Of a stretch of DNA of 64,000 nucleotides, positions 36,608 through 44,726 are shown piece after piece. A model generated the notes under the pieces. The model was not told the DNA's origin. It saw nothing but the letters and a program-made list of their open reading frames with translations, and did no database searches. A program made the position numbers and the translations under genes. The stretch comes from Tuwongella immobilis (GTDB taxonomy: Bacteria > Planctomycetota > Planctomycetia > Gemmatales > Gemmataceae). The stretch is taken from NCBI RefSeq assembly GCF_901538355.1, contig NZ_LR593887.1, forward strand, positions 2,518,920 to 2,582,919, read 5' to 3'. The first letter of the stretch is position 1. Every line of letters starts with the position of its first letter.

Positions 36608-37849
36608 CCACCGCATCCCACCGCGAAGGGGATGCCCCAATCCGCAGAGTTGATCGAATCGATAGAATTGGATCACTTCTAAGGTGAGTTTGGCTGTCAG
36701 CGGGTCGTCGAATTCCAGCAACGCCCTCTGACCGTTCATCAGCATCGTTTTGCCTTGGAATTCCTTCAGTTGCAATTCATCGCGGCGGAATCGTGTTGAG
36801 CGACTGCCCAGCGGCGCAGTCTGCGGCGGGCGATCATTGTTCAAGAAAAAGACAATCGGGCTGCGACCGATGCGGATGATGTCCGTCGCGCGGAAATCCC
36901 GCAGGGTTTGCAAGGCTTGCCGGGCGTCGCGCTCGCTGGCCCCGAAATTGGCCAACACCTGCCCGTTGCACACCAGTTGATATTCGATGCCATCTCGCAC
37001 CACATCCAACCGATGCGATTGAATGGGGATGCGCTCGCCAACATACCCAATTCCAGGCAGGATAAAGCTTTGCGATTGCAACATGCCGTTGGCAATGTCG
37101 GCCCGCACTGGCTGAATGCCATTCGGTTCATTGGCCCGTGCAGGGGGATCGATCCGCGTGCGATCTCGACTCAGCATCATCCGAATCGGCGTCGGTGAGC
37201 CGATGTAAACCACCTCGTTGAAGCCGTATTTCTGGCAGACTTGCATCGTGAGTCGAGCATCGGTTTCGTGCGGGCCGAAGCTCATCAGAATCTGTTTCCG
37301 ATCTCGAACAATCCAGGCGCCGTTCATCGATTCGACTCGAAGCGAGTTGGTTTCGAATGGGCGAGCGATGCGGCGACCGGTGCCCGCCGGCGCGGCTTGT
37401 CCGGAGCTGAGCCAGTAATCCAAGATGGTCTGCGTGGTGCCGATGCGGCCTCGCGTCGTGACTCCACCATCACGCAGATATTGGAGCAATTCGCGGGCTT
37501 CAAGCTGAAAAGTCCCCAGGTCGTCCAGCACAGTTTCACCGGCGACAACCTTCCAGCGTCGATCCGACCAATCGAGTCGCAGGGTTGTTGGATCGAAGGA
37601 GATTAGCGATTCTTGCACGACCGGAACCAACGGTGCAGCCTGGAGTTGCGGCAGCAATCCTGGGGTGCGATTCGCGGGGGAGGTTGCGTTGTTCGCAAAC
37701 GGGTTGATGAGGCCGGGTGGTGAGTTTGAGGTTGTCGGGAAGGTGGGTTGCAGCGACTGGAACGCTCCCACAGGTTGAATTGGATTTTGCGGTGGGAGGG
37801 GATCGGCGAGTAGGGTGGTCCCGATGGTGAAGATAAGACTGGTCAGCAT
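36590..37849 (-). CDS. Secreted protein with four degenerate repeats, downstream of a riboswitch
   Basis: 419 aa. Signal peptide LTSLIFTIGTTLLADP. A Pro/Asn/Gln-rich linker (about 20-75) precedes four repeats of about 60-80 residues. Their shared pattern is L-x-V-x(4-6)-W/Y-x-L/V, then FG (or DLG, FDD), x-x-E/L-x-x-A-R-x-x-L-Q-x(4)-F/Y, and IG or LG followed by P. Examples are VLANFGASERDARQALQTLR and ILMSFGPHETDARLTMQVCQ. No family is recognised. SD is GGAGGG 6 bp before ATG. The GEMM-I aptamer ends about 190 bp upstream of the ATG, so expression is probably set by cyclic-di-GMP. The 3' end overlaps the PhzF gene by 18 bp. Confidence 0.8.
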   Translation of the reverse strand: MLTSLIFTIGTTLLADPLPPQNPIQPVGAFQSLQPTFPTTSNSPPGLINPFANNATSPANRTPGLLPQLQAAPLVPVVQESLISFDPTTLRLDWSDRRWKVVAGETVLDDLGTFQLEARELLQYLRDGGVTTRGRIGTTQTILDYWLSSGQAAPAGTGRRIARPFETNSLRVESMNGAWIVRDRKQILMSFGPHETDARLTMQVCQKYGFNEVVYIGSPTPIRMMLSRDRTRIDPPARANEPNGIQPVRADIANGMLQSQSFILPGIGYVGERIPIQSHRLDVVRDGIEYQLVCNGQVLANFGASERDARQALQTLRDFRATDIIRIGRSPIVFFLNNDRPPQTAPLGSRSTRFRRDELQLKEFQGKTMLMNGQRALLEFDDPLTAKLTLEVIQFYRFDQLCGLGHPLRGGMRWLSRAW

Positions 37850-38039
37850 GATCTGCCCTCCGAGTGATCGAACCGATCTATTCGGAACAATCGGAAAGGG
37901 CTTGAGCTGAAATCCAGGAAAAGTTCAAAAAAGCAGAGGCAAGCCTGGAATAACCGTGACAAGCACGGCGGATGGTCTCGACAGGATAAGAGCGGCTGAG
38001 GCACACTCTCCCCGGGGACAGACGGGCACATCGCTGTCC

Positions 38040-38140
38040 AGCCCTTCGGCAGCCTGGCGACCATCGGTCCAATTTGAGGGGTAGGACGATTGATGGCCCA
38101 TAGCTTTGCGCCCTCGCCTCACGGCGAGTTTACCATTATC
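38040..38140 (-). promoter_or_regulatory. Cyclic-di-GMP-I (GEMM) riboswitch aptamer
   Basis: Read on the minus strand. GGTAAAC (38128-38134) is followed by the hairpin CTCGCC-GTGA-GGCGAG with a GNRA tetraloop, then GGCGCAAAGCT, matching the conserved GACGCAAAGCC of the Vc2 aptamer. Next is GGGCCATC, which pairs with GATGGTC (7 bp) across a variable stem. The 3' motif GGTCGCCAGGCTGCCGA corresponds to GGTAGGTAGCGGGGTTACCGA in Vc2. The order hairpin with tetraloop, GCAAAGC, second stem and CCG end fits the GEMM-I architecture in every element. Class I GEMM aptamers bind cyclic-di-GMP, and some bind cGAMP; the identity of the base that decides this was not resolved here. It lies about 190 nt upstream of the repeat-protein gene. 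Confidence 0.85.
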
Positions 38141-38186
38141 GAGGATGAAAGGCGTTTTGAGACGATCCCCATCCAGGCTTGCCTCC

Positions 38187-38215
38187 CGAATGCCGTACCA
38201 AAACTACGGCATTCG
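38187..38215. repeat. 11-bp perfect inverted repeat (hairpin)
   Basis: CGAATGCCGTA at 38187-38197 is complementary to TACGGCATTCG at 38205-38215, with a 7-base loop (CCAAAAC). It is downstream of greA on the minus strand and upstream of the riboswitch. No T tract follows on either strand, so it could be a processing site, a terminator that needs other factors, or a protein-binding site. Confidence 0.55.
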
Positions 38216-38500
38216 TTCGCTGTAGACACCTTAGGATAGGTTTCGAGGGGAAGCAAGTTAAATTGAACGAAATGGTCGACTTTTTTGCAGAGGGTAATTT
38301 TCTTGCCTGAGATGAATCGGGATCGGAACCCGTCTCCGGGATGGGCGAATCCCATGCGAAAGCGGGGAAGCAATGCTCCACCGGCTCCGCATGGGAGTCA
38401 ATTGGGGATGATTCGATTCGAAAAAGAGGATTCGGTTCCAGAGAGTCGGCACGCGGGGTCTTCGATGAGTGGACCGATCGCGAGGCGAGGGGAATCGAGA

Positions 38501-38980
38501 TCAATCGAACGAGATTTCCAGAATTTTGAAGCGAAGCGTGCCGCGCGGGACGGTGATTTCGACCTGATCGCCGACTTTACGACCCAGCAATCCCTGTCCG
38601 ATTGGACTATTGACGAGGATTTTATTGTTCGAGGCATCTTCCATGCCATCGCTAACCAGTTGGAATTCTTCTTCTTCGTGTTCGTCGAGATCGCGCACTT
38701 TCACCGTGCAGCCGAAGACGACCACGTCTTTGGGCAGTGTGTCTTGATCGACAATATAGGCACGGTTCAGGCGATCCCGCAGGGAGTTGATCTTGGCTTG
38801 CAACATCCCTTGATCTTCTCGGGCTGCATGATATTCGGCATTTTCGCTGAGATCCCCGAGGTCGCGCGCCGCAGCGACACGCCGAGTAATCTCGATCATC
38901 TCAGGCCCAGCCAGACGATCGACCTCGGCCTTCAGCTTGTCATACCCTTCTCGGGTCATGGGGATGCGATCGTCGCTCAT
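38501..38980 (-). CDS. greA: Transcription elongation factor GreA
   Basis: 159 aa from ATG 38980, preceded by GGAG at 9 bp. The N-terminal coiled-coil domain includes MTREGYDKLKAEVDRL and the central ARDLGDLSENAEYHAAREDQ motif, which carries the acidic tip residues DLSEN that reach into the RNA polymerase secondary channel. The C-terminal FKBP-like domain ends VPRGTLRFKILEISFD. GreA rescues backtracked polymerase by stimulating transcript cleavage. Length is typical (about 158 aa). It follows the M42 peptidase on the same strand, with 146 bp between them. Confidence 0.97.
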   Translation of the reverse strand: MSDDRIPMTREGYDKLKAEVDRLAGPEMIEITRRVAAARDLGDLSENAEYHAAREDQGMLQAKINSLRDRLNRAYIVDQDTLPKDVVVFGCTVKVRDLDEHEEEEFQLVSDGMEDASNNKILVNSPIGQGLLGRKVGDQVEITVPRGTLRFKILEISFD

Positions 38981-39126
38981 AGCCGCTCGCTCCTGCAAAC
39001 GATAATCGTAACGGTTTACCAAGGAACAAAAACTCATCATGGCCGCCTATCGGGAGATTGTAAAGGGTTCTTCCCGAAACGCGGCTCAAAAAATCGATCG
39101 AAGCAGTTACCCGATCTGACTTTCGG

Positions 39127-40197
39127 TCAGGGGGTCCAGTCCATTTCTGGAGTGACCGCCAGGGCAAATTCGGCCAGCAATTTGGCCGCGTTCACCAGGT
39201 CATCCAGGTGGACAACTTCCACGGGGCTGTGCATGTACCGGTTCGGAATTCCGATCAACGCCGTTGCAACCCCATCTCGGCTAATTTGCATCGCGTTGGC
39301 ATCGGTTCCGGTGGCACGCGGCACTCCCCGAATCTGCACCGGAATTTTATGCGTTTGGGCCACACTCTCCAACAGGTCAAACACACGCGGGTTGATATTG
39401 GCACCGCGGAAGATCACCGGCCCGGCTCCCAATCGGGTATCCCCGACCTGTTTCTTATCGTTGCCGGGGGTGTCGGTTGCATGGCAAACATCGACGGCAA
39501 TCCCGACCGTTGGGGCAACGGAATGGGTGCTGGTGATCGCACCGCGCAGGCCGATTTCTTCCTGAACCGTCGACACACTATACACGCTGGCTTGGATATT
39601 TCGTTGGCTAATCAACCGCAGCGCTTCCATCACCACCCATAATCCCACTTTATCGTCCATGGCGGGGGAAGCGGCAAGTCCGTTGCGAAGCGTCCGATAT
39701 TGCAATTGATAGGTCACCGGATCGCCCAGGCGAACGATCGATTCGGCATCCGCGCGATCTTTGGCACCGATATCCACCCAGACATCGGTAAATTGCGGAA
39801 CTTTGTTCCGCTCCTCGTTCGTCAACAAATGCGGAGGCCGACGGGACAAGACACCTGGGACCGGACCCGATTTCGTCCAAACGGTAAAATATTGTCCCAA
39901 CAGAATTTGCATATCAAACCCGCCAATGGGTTGGATATACAAGTAACCGTCATTGTCGATATGTTCGACCATGAGCGCGATCTGGTCGCAATGTCCCGCG
40001 TACATGATTTTCATGGGGGACGGCTGATTCGGAGCCGGATGGCGGGCCGCGATCACATTCCCGTGCCAATCGGTGCGGACTTCGTGGGCAAACTCACCAA
40101 CCCAGGCACGCACAACGTCTTGAATAGGCCGCTCGAATCCTGATGGACTGGGGGTATCCAGCAGTTGGCGAAAAAAGGCTTGCGACCGTTCATCCAT
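39127..40197 (-). CDS. M42 family metallopeptidase
   Basis: 356 aa. The M42 fold with the characteristic dinuclear metal ligands: His in AGHCDQIA (about residue 69), Asp in MDDKVGLW, Glu pair in VQEEIGLRG, Asp in VDVCHATD, and His in YMHSPVEV. This group contains glutamyl/deblocking aminopeptidases and tetrahedral TET-type complexes. A GAAGGA lies 9 bp before ATG 40197. The protein is cytosolic (no signal peptide) and probably degrades short peptides. Divergent from the secreted protein gene at 40369; greA lies downstream. Confidence 0.93.
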   Translation of the reverse strand: MDERSQAFFRQLLDTPSPSGFERPIQDVVRAWVGEFAHEVRTDWHGNVIAARHPAPNQPSPMKIMYAGHCDQIALMVEHIDNDGYLYIQPIGGFDMQILLGQYFTVWTKSGPVPGVLSRRPPHLLTNEERNKVPQFTDVWVDIGAKDRADAESIVRLGDPVTYQLQYRTLRNGLAASPAMDDKVGLWVVMEALRLISQRNIQASVYSVSTVQEEIGLRGAITSTHSVAPTVGIAVDVCHATDTPGNDKKQVGDTRLGAGPVIFRGANINPRVFDLLESVAQTHKIPVQIRGVPRATGTDANAMQISRDGVATALIGIPNRYMHSPVEVVHLDDLVNAAKLLAEFALAVTPEMDWTP

Positions 40198-40368
40198 GGA
40201 ACTGAATCCTTCTCAGGCGATTCCCTGACGGGAGGAATCACCAACCGGCTCTCGTTCGGTTGGCATAATTTGGTTAATATGAAAGCGCGTGGCGATTCTG
40301 ACAAGATGAAACTGCTGAGAACCAACGATTCGTATCAGCGTCCCGACCACTTCTTGCGAAGGAAAGCG

Positions 40369-41250
40369 ATGAACCGGACTCACGGCTGGCTATTCTGTGC
40401 GATGTTGTTGCTGGCACCCAATCTGTGTCGTGCAGGAAGTTTTGATGATTATCACAATTTTATCCTGATCAACGCGATTGAAGACGGGAAATTCCAGGAA
40501 ATCGCCGAGCTGACCCCGAAGATGCTGTTGGAATCCAACAATGTTTTGGGTGACGCGCCGGGGACGTTTCTGGTGGTCATCACCAATCAAGGACGCCGGG
40601 CGAAGATGCTCGTGCAAAATGCCCGCGTGAAAATCGACGACGAAAAGCAAGCGCCGCTGCTGCTGGTCACGCAATTTCTGACCTTCAAAGAAGGAACCGA
40701 ACGGGCAGCCCAATCCAAGGGGCAAAATCTCCACGTTCACGCCGGATTGCGGCTGCATTTGGATTTCGGCCAAGTGGTTCCCGCGACGGTGGGCGGCGAC
40801 CTGGAAGTGATTCCAGATCCGAAACGGCCGTTGCAATTTACGGTGAAACCCGTCGGTCGTGCCAAAATGTACCTGGTCACGCAACCGTTGCCGAATCTCG
40901 CACCAGCCAAGAGCGGCAAATTAGTCGTAGGGGAGACATTTGAAACGCGATATTTCAATGGAAAATATAAATTGTTAGACGATGGCCGTCGCTCGGGGGA
41001 ACTCACACTCCAAGTCGATGCGCAGGGCAACGTCACCGGACACTTGTTCTCGGATCTCGATGGCGAAAAGTACGAGTTAACGGGGAAAACCGGCTCACCC
41101 AAACATGCGATTCAGTTCACCGTGAAACTGCCACGAACCGAGCAAACCTTTACGGGGCATCTGTTTACGGGGAATGGAAAGTATCTGGCAGGAACGTCCC
41201 AAATGCAGGGACGCCCCGCCGCGTTTCTGGCAGAACGAATTGAAGATTGA
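40369..41250 (+). CDS. Secreted protein of unknown function
   Basis: 293 aa from ATG 40369, preceded by GAAGGAAAG. Signal peptide HGWLFCAMLLLAPNLCRA. A first domain (about 25-190) has FILINAIEDGKFQEIAELTPKM and a Lys/Gln-rich middle; a second domain (about 205-290) has a beta pattern with ELTLQVDAQGNVTGHLFSDLDG and TFTGHLFTGNGKYLAGTS, that is, two GHLF repeats. That second part looks like a small beta-barrel or lipocalin-like sheet. No named family recognised. The stop abuts the stop of the convergent methyltransferase (TGATTA). Exported to the periplasm or surface by inference. Confidence 0.72.
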   Translation: MNRTHGWLFCAMLLLAPNLCRAGSFDDYHNFILINAIEDGKFQEIAELTPKMLLESNNVLGDAPGTFLVVITNQGRRAKMLVQNARVKIDDEKQAPLLLVTQFLTFKEGTERAAQSKGQNLHVHAGLRLHLDFGQVVPATVGGDLEVIPDPKRPLQFTVKPVGRAKMYLVTQPLPNLAPAKSGKLVVGETFETRYFNGKYKLLDDGRRSGELTLQVDAQGNVTGHLFSDLDGEKYELTGKTGSPKHAIQFTVKLPRTEQTFTGHLFTGNGKYLAGTSQMQGRPAAFLAERIED

Positions 41251-42045
41251 TTATTTGTTTTCCGGCGGATTCGGTTTCTTCGGATCGTCCATCGGCTTGT
41301 TCGCACCCGCCTTCTCGAAGATCACGAGATGTTGCCAGGGCAGCTTGCCGATGGTCTGCTTATGCTTCATTTCGGGAAACAGGCTCATTTCCCGAATGAC
41401 TTGCCGTTCGCTCATTTTGTGGACTAATTTGATCGGCACACGCGGATCTTCCAGCCGAAATTCCACAAATGCGATGCGACCGCCGGGCTTCAACGCCTTC
41501 ACCATCGCCGCTGTCATTTCATACGGCTCGGCAAATTCGTGATAGACATCGACTAACAGAATTAAATCTTGGCTGTTGTCCGGCAGTTTTGGATTGTTTT
41601 CCGTCCCCAACACCAACTCGATATTATCCAAACGGCTTTCTTTGGCCCGCTTGCGGATAATCGCCAGCATTTCCGGCTGAATCTCCACGGCATAGACCTT
41701 TCCTTTCGGACCGACAAATTTGGCCATCCGAAAGGTGTGATACCCCGAGCCTGCCCCAATATCCGCCACCGAATCGCCTGGGCGAATCTTCAGCAACTCA
41801 TGCAGCACCGTTGGATTTTCTTCATCTTCGCGTTCGGGCCGATCCAGCCAATCGGCACCTTGGTGGCCCATCACTTGGGCAATTTCGCGGCCCATGTAAA
41901 ATTTCCCGATCCCGTTGGGATCATGGAATTTGCGGAATTCATACTTCGCTTCCGCAGGTCGAGTCTCAGCGGGCTTCTCCGGTTCCGCAGCGAATCCCGA
42001 GGAGCCGACAACGCAGAAAATCAGCGGCATGGTCCAACGCAACAT
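41251..42045 (-). CDS. Exported SAM-dependent methyltransferase-like protein
   Basis: 264 aa from ATG 42045, with GGAGGAGAG upstream. The N-terminus is a signal peptide (RWTMPLIFCVVGSSGFAA), which is unusual for a methyltransferase. The Rossmann motif I is VADIGAGSGYHTFRMAKFVG, with VYAVEIQPEMLAII, DLILLVDVYHEF and PGGRIAFVEFRLEDP at motifs II-IV. This places it in class I. Targets are unknown; in planctomycetes such exported methyltransferase-like proteins are common. SAM availability outside the cytosol would be an issue, so the signal may mean a membrane anchor or the call may be wrong about location. Its stop abuts the previous gene's stop on the opposite strand. Confidence 0.78.
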   Translation of the reverse strand: MLRWTMPLIFCVVGSSGFAAEPEKPAETRPAEAKYEFRKFHDPNGIGKFYMGREIAQVMGHQGADWLDRPEREDEENPTVLHELLKIRPGDSVADIGAGSGYHTFRMAKFVGPKGKVYAVEIQPEMLAIIRKRAKESRLDNIELVLGTENNPKLPDNSQDLILLVDVYHEFAEPYEMTAAMVKALKPGGRIAFVEFRLEDPRVPIKLVHKMSERQVIREMSLFPEMKHKQTIGKLPWQHLVIFEKAGANKPMDDPKKPNPPENK

Positions 42046-42242
42046 GAACTCTCCTCCAACGAACGCCGCATGGGCATCAACAACACTCAAATATGGTATC
42101 CCGCAATCCCCGACCCCGCGACAAGAAACAACGCCGCATCGCCAGGAATCCCCAATCGTGTGGTGCGAGAAGCCAAATCGAACTGAAATCATGCGGTGAG
42201 TGGCACAGTTTGGCGGCGTGCGAATGGATGGTGGTGAAACGC

Positions 42243-42282
42243 CAAGAAGCCTTCCGATCGTGGGATCGAAAGGCTTCTTGGA
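42243..42282 (-). terminator. Strong hairpin after tRNA-Pro copy 1
   Basis: CCAAGAAGCCTT (42243-42254) pairs with AAGGCTTCTTGG (42271-42282), and CGATC/GATCG extends the stem, with a 4-base loop. The tRNA transcript (minus strand) ends 10 bp upstream. The T run after the hairpin is short, so this could be a terminator or a processing structure. Confidence 0.55.
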
Positions 42283-42292
42283 GGTGTGATGT

Positions 42293-42367
42293 CGGGCCAA
42301 GAGGATTTGAACCTCCGACCTTTCGGTCCCGAACCGAACGCTCTAGCCAAGCTGAGCTATGGCCCGA
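42293..42367 (-). tRNA. tRNA-Pro(CGG), copy 1
   Basis: 75-nt cloverleaf on the minus strand. Acceptor CGGGCCA/TGGCCCG, D-stem GCTC/GAGC, anticodon stem TTCGG/CCGAA with loop TTCGGGA, so the anticodon is CGG (reads CCG). T stem GGAGG/CCTCT with loop TTCAAAT, allowing one weak pair. Discriminator A; CCA not encoded. The sequence is identical to copy 2 at 42494. Confidence 0.93.
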
Positions 42368-42397
42368 ACTTCAACGTGCCATTCTGCGAGACAGAAT

Positions 42398-42439
42398 CAC
42401 CCCTGAGCAAACCCAGTAATTGGGAGACTCAGGGGTGAG
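42398..42439 (-). terminator. Hairpin between the two tRNA-Pro genes
   Basis: TCACCCCTGAG (42398-42408) is perfectly complementary to CTCAGGGGTGA (42429-42439), 11 bp, with an inner CCCA/TGGG pairing. It lies between tRNA-Pro copy 2 and copy 1 on the minus strand. No obvious T tract, so a terminator or processing element. Confidence 0.5.
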
Positions 42440-42460
42440 TCGAATCGCCATCAAGCGGGA

Positions 42461-42491
42461 TGTAAAGTGAAATGGCGAACCACTTTACGTC
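42461..42491 (-). terminator. Hairpin directly after tRNA-Pro copy 2
   Basis: GTAAAGTG (42463-42470) pairs with CACTTTAC (42482-42489), and the outer A-T and T-G pairs extend the stem. It starts 3 bp after the 3' end of the tRNA gene on the minus strand. The loop is 11 bases. No T tract. Confidence 0.45.
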
Positions 42492-42493
42492 AA

Positions 42494-42568
42494 TCGGGCC
42501 AAGAGGATTTGAACCTCCGACCTTTCGGTCCCGAACCGAACGCTCTAGCCAAGCTGAGCTATGGCCCG
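42494..42568 (-). tRNA. tRNA-Pro(CGG), copy 2
   Basis: 75-nt cloverleaf, identical over its full length to the tRNA-Pro(CGG) at 42293-42367. The two copies are separated by 126 bp and share no flanking sequence beyond the tRNA. Such a duplication is recent or kept by gene conversion. It may raise capacity to read CCG codons. Confidence 0.93.
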
Positions 42569-42650
42569 TTTGATAGGTGTATCTTATCGGCTGCCCGAAA
42601 GTTGTCAATCGGGGTTTTTCCGCCGTGGGGATTCCAAGAAGGTACGCCGA

Positions 42651-43949
42651 TTAATCGTGTCGCAACGCCTCGATCGGGTCGAGTTTCGCGGCTCGTTGGG
42701 CGGGATACAGACCGAATAAGACACCCACACCAATCGAGACGATCACCGAGATAAAGATCGATGGCACATGGACTTTCGCCTGGAGTGGCACCTCGAACAG
42801 CGCGAGCGACAACCAGGGGACGATGTACGTCATCGACAATCCGACGACGACACCGGCGAGACCTCCGACGCTCGTTTGGACGACAGCTTCCACCAAAAAT
42901 TGCGTGGTAATATCGCGCCGTTTCGCTCCCAATGCCCGACGGATGCCGATTTCTCGCGTTCGCTCGGTCACCGTGGCGAGCATGATATTCATGATGCCAA
43001 TGCCACCAACCACCAGCGAAATACTGGCGATGAGTACCAGAAGCCGGGTAAAGCGATTCTTCGTCCGCTCGGCTTCTTCCAGTCGATCCAGCGGGACGGT
43101 GATGAGCCAATCTTTCTTGAGGTGCGATCGTTCCAAATAGCTTTTGATCTGTTCGCCGGCAGAGCGGACTTGGTCGAGATCGCCCACGGTGATGGTGATC
43201 TGCGAGAGTTCCACTTGTTCCGCGCTTCGGGAGCCAGCGGATCGCTGCATGATGCGGTCGCCGATCCACGCGCGGCAGGTCTTCAACGGGATGTAAACAT
43301 CGTCGTTGAAATCTTCCGCCGCTTGCGAACCGCCCGAACCACCCGTGGGCATCCGATTCTTCAGCACGCCAATGACTTGATAATTGTTGCGGCCAATGTT
43401 GATTTGTTGGCCAATGGGGTCTTCGAACGGGAATAATGCATCGGCGGTTCCTGATCCAAGCACCGCGTAATTTTGCAAATTCTCGTTATCATCTTCCGAG
43501 AGAAACCGCCCGGCAATCAATTCCAGTTGATTCACTTCGGCATATTTTTCGGTCGTCCCCACGACGCGCCCGTTGTGCCGTCGCTCGTAATGGCGAATCT
43601 CCTGATTGAACACGCGCATGGGCACCATGCGTTGCAGCGTATCGCCCAAGTAACTGCGGAGCGCTTCTTCGTCTTCGTAGGTCAGGCCGTATTTGGCGAT
43701 CCACGAGACGGATTGCCCCATCGCGTTGTCCGCTGGTTTGACACTGCGGACAATGATATTCGTCGCCCCTTGTCGGCGAATATCTTCCAATGCGTCTTGC
43801 ATGCTCCCTTCGCCGAACGCCATCAGGGCGATCACCGCCGAGGTGCCGATGACGATCCCCAAAACGGAGAGTGCCGCTCGAAGTTTGTGAAGCCACAAAC
43901 TCCGAATCGCCAGCATAAAACTCCGTTGGATTTGATCCATATTCAGCAT
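42651..43949 (-). CDS. MacB/FtsX-type ABC transporter permease
   Basis: 432 aa. An N-terminal membrane helix (LHKLRAALSVLGIVIGTSAVIALMAF in part, about residues 20-44) is followed by a large periplasmic MacB_PCD domain (about 50-270) and three C-terminal helices in the FtsX domain (about 300-425), including GGIGIMNIMLATVTERTREIGIRRALG, which is the coupling-helix region. This matches MacB or LolC/E-type permeases without fused ATPase. Cytosolic ATPase subunit is encoded by the gene upstream (25 bp). ATG 43940 is an alternative start. Last gene of the tripartite efflux operon. Confidence 0.93.
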   Translation of the reverse strand: MLNMDQIQRSFMLAIRSLWLHKLRAALSVLGIVIGTSAVIALMAFGEGSMQDALEDIRRQGATNIIVRSVKPADNAMGQSVSWIAKYGLTYEDEEALRSYLGDTLQRMVPMRVFNQEIRHYERRHNGRVVGTTEKYAEVNQLELIAGRFLSEDDNENLQNYAVLGSGTADALFPFEDPIGQQINIGRNNYQVIGVLKNRMPTGGSGGSQAAEDFNDDVYIPLKTCRAWIGDRIMQRSAGSRSAEQVELSQITITVGDLDQVRSAGEQIKSYLERSHLKKDWLITVPLDRLEEAERTKNRFTRLLVLIASISLVVGGIGIMNIMLATVTERTREIGIRRALGAKRRDITTQFLVEAVVQTSVGGLAGVVVGLSMTYIVPWLSLALFEVPLQAKVHVPSIFISVIVSIGVGVLFGLYPAQRAAKLDPIEALRHD

Positions 43950-43974
43950 GATGGAATCTCAGCGTGCGGGAGAG

Positions 43975-44706
43975 TTAAACGGCCAAATCCGCGGCTTTAT
44001 ATTGGGATAATCCCTTGGGGTGGGCATTGCGTTCATCGGTTTCGATGCGCCCATCTCGCAGTCGGATCACCCGCTTGGCCCACTCGGCAATATCATTTTC
44101 GTGAGTCACCATAATGATGGTTTTGCCGATGCGGTTTAATTCGGTGAGCATTTGCATGATTTCGACACTGGTGCGCGTGTCGAGGTTCCCGGTTGGTTCA
44201 TCGGCGAGGATTACCTGCGGATCATTCACCAGCGCCCGCGCAATGGCAACCCGCTGCTGTTGCCCACCGGAAAGCTGCATGGGACGGTGATCGAGGCGTT
44301 GCCCCAGCCCCACCATTTGAGCAAGTTTCACGCAGCGATCGGTCGTCGCTTCTGAAAGTTTGGTACCCTGATAGATTAACGGCAGTTCGATATTCTCTAC
44401 CACGGTATATTGCGGCAGCAGATTATACGACTGGAAGATAAACCCGAGATATCGGGAGCGGACATCCGACAGCCGATCATCATCCATCTCGGAGACGTTG
44501 ACATCTCCGAGAAAATAATTGCCGCTCGTGGGGCGATCCAAACAGCCCAAAATGTTCAACAGGGTCGACTTCCCGGAACCAGATGGGCCCATCAAAGCGA
44601 TAAAATCGCCTTCCTCGAATGTGAGGTTGAGCCCTTTGAGAACCGTGAGGGTTGTACCCAACTGATAACATTTCACCAGATCTTCGACACGAGCCACTGC
44701 CGGCAT
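43975..44706 (-). CDS. ABC transporter ATP-binding protein, LolD/MacB-like
   Basis: 243 aa. Walker A GPSGSGKS at residues 40-47, signature [15 protein letters not shown] at about 145-159, Walker [11 protein letters not shown] at about 165-174, H-loop VTHENDIA. It therefore is the ATPase of a MacB/LolD-type exporter, in which the ATPase pairs with a 4-TM permease, here encoded 25 bp downstream. The neighbouring HlyD-like adaptor and TolC-like lipoprotein complete a tripartite pump. Start ATG at 44706 is the first in frame, 20 bp after the HlyD-like gene. Confidence 0.95.
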   Translation of the reverse strand: MPAVARVEDLVKCYQLGTTLTVLKGLNLTFEEGDFIALMGPSGSGKSTLLNILGCLDRPTSGNYFLGDVNVSEMDDDRLSDVRSRYLGFIFQSYNLLPQYTVVENIELPLIYQGTKLSEATTDRCVKLAQMVGLGQRLDHRPMQLSGGQQQRVAIARALVNDPQVILADEPTGNLDTRTSVEIMQMLTELNRIGKTIIMVTHENDIAEWAKRVIRLRDGRIETDERNAHPKGLSQYKAADLAV

Positions 44707-44726
44707 GGTTGTCCGCTCCGTGAGAC

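Larger units (their letters stand above)
37850..38500. other. 650-bp intergenic region holding riboswitch leader and hairpin
   Basis: Between the repeat-protein gene and greA, both on the minus strand. It contains the GEMM-I aptamer at 38040-38140, an expression-platform region at 37850-38040, and a strong inverted repeat at 38187-38215. The stretch 38216-38500 shows no gene and no further structure I can support. The leader stretch 37850-38040 contains GGACAG/CTGTCC complementary blocks and a CCCCGGGG palindrome. Confidence 0.6.

Noticed and set aside
38187-38215. Treating the 11-bp hairpin as a proven greA terminator
   Set aside because: No T tract on either strand and about 290 bp separate it from the greA stop; kept as a repeat only.
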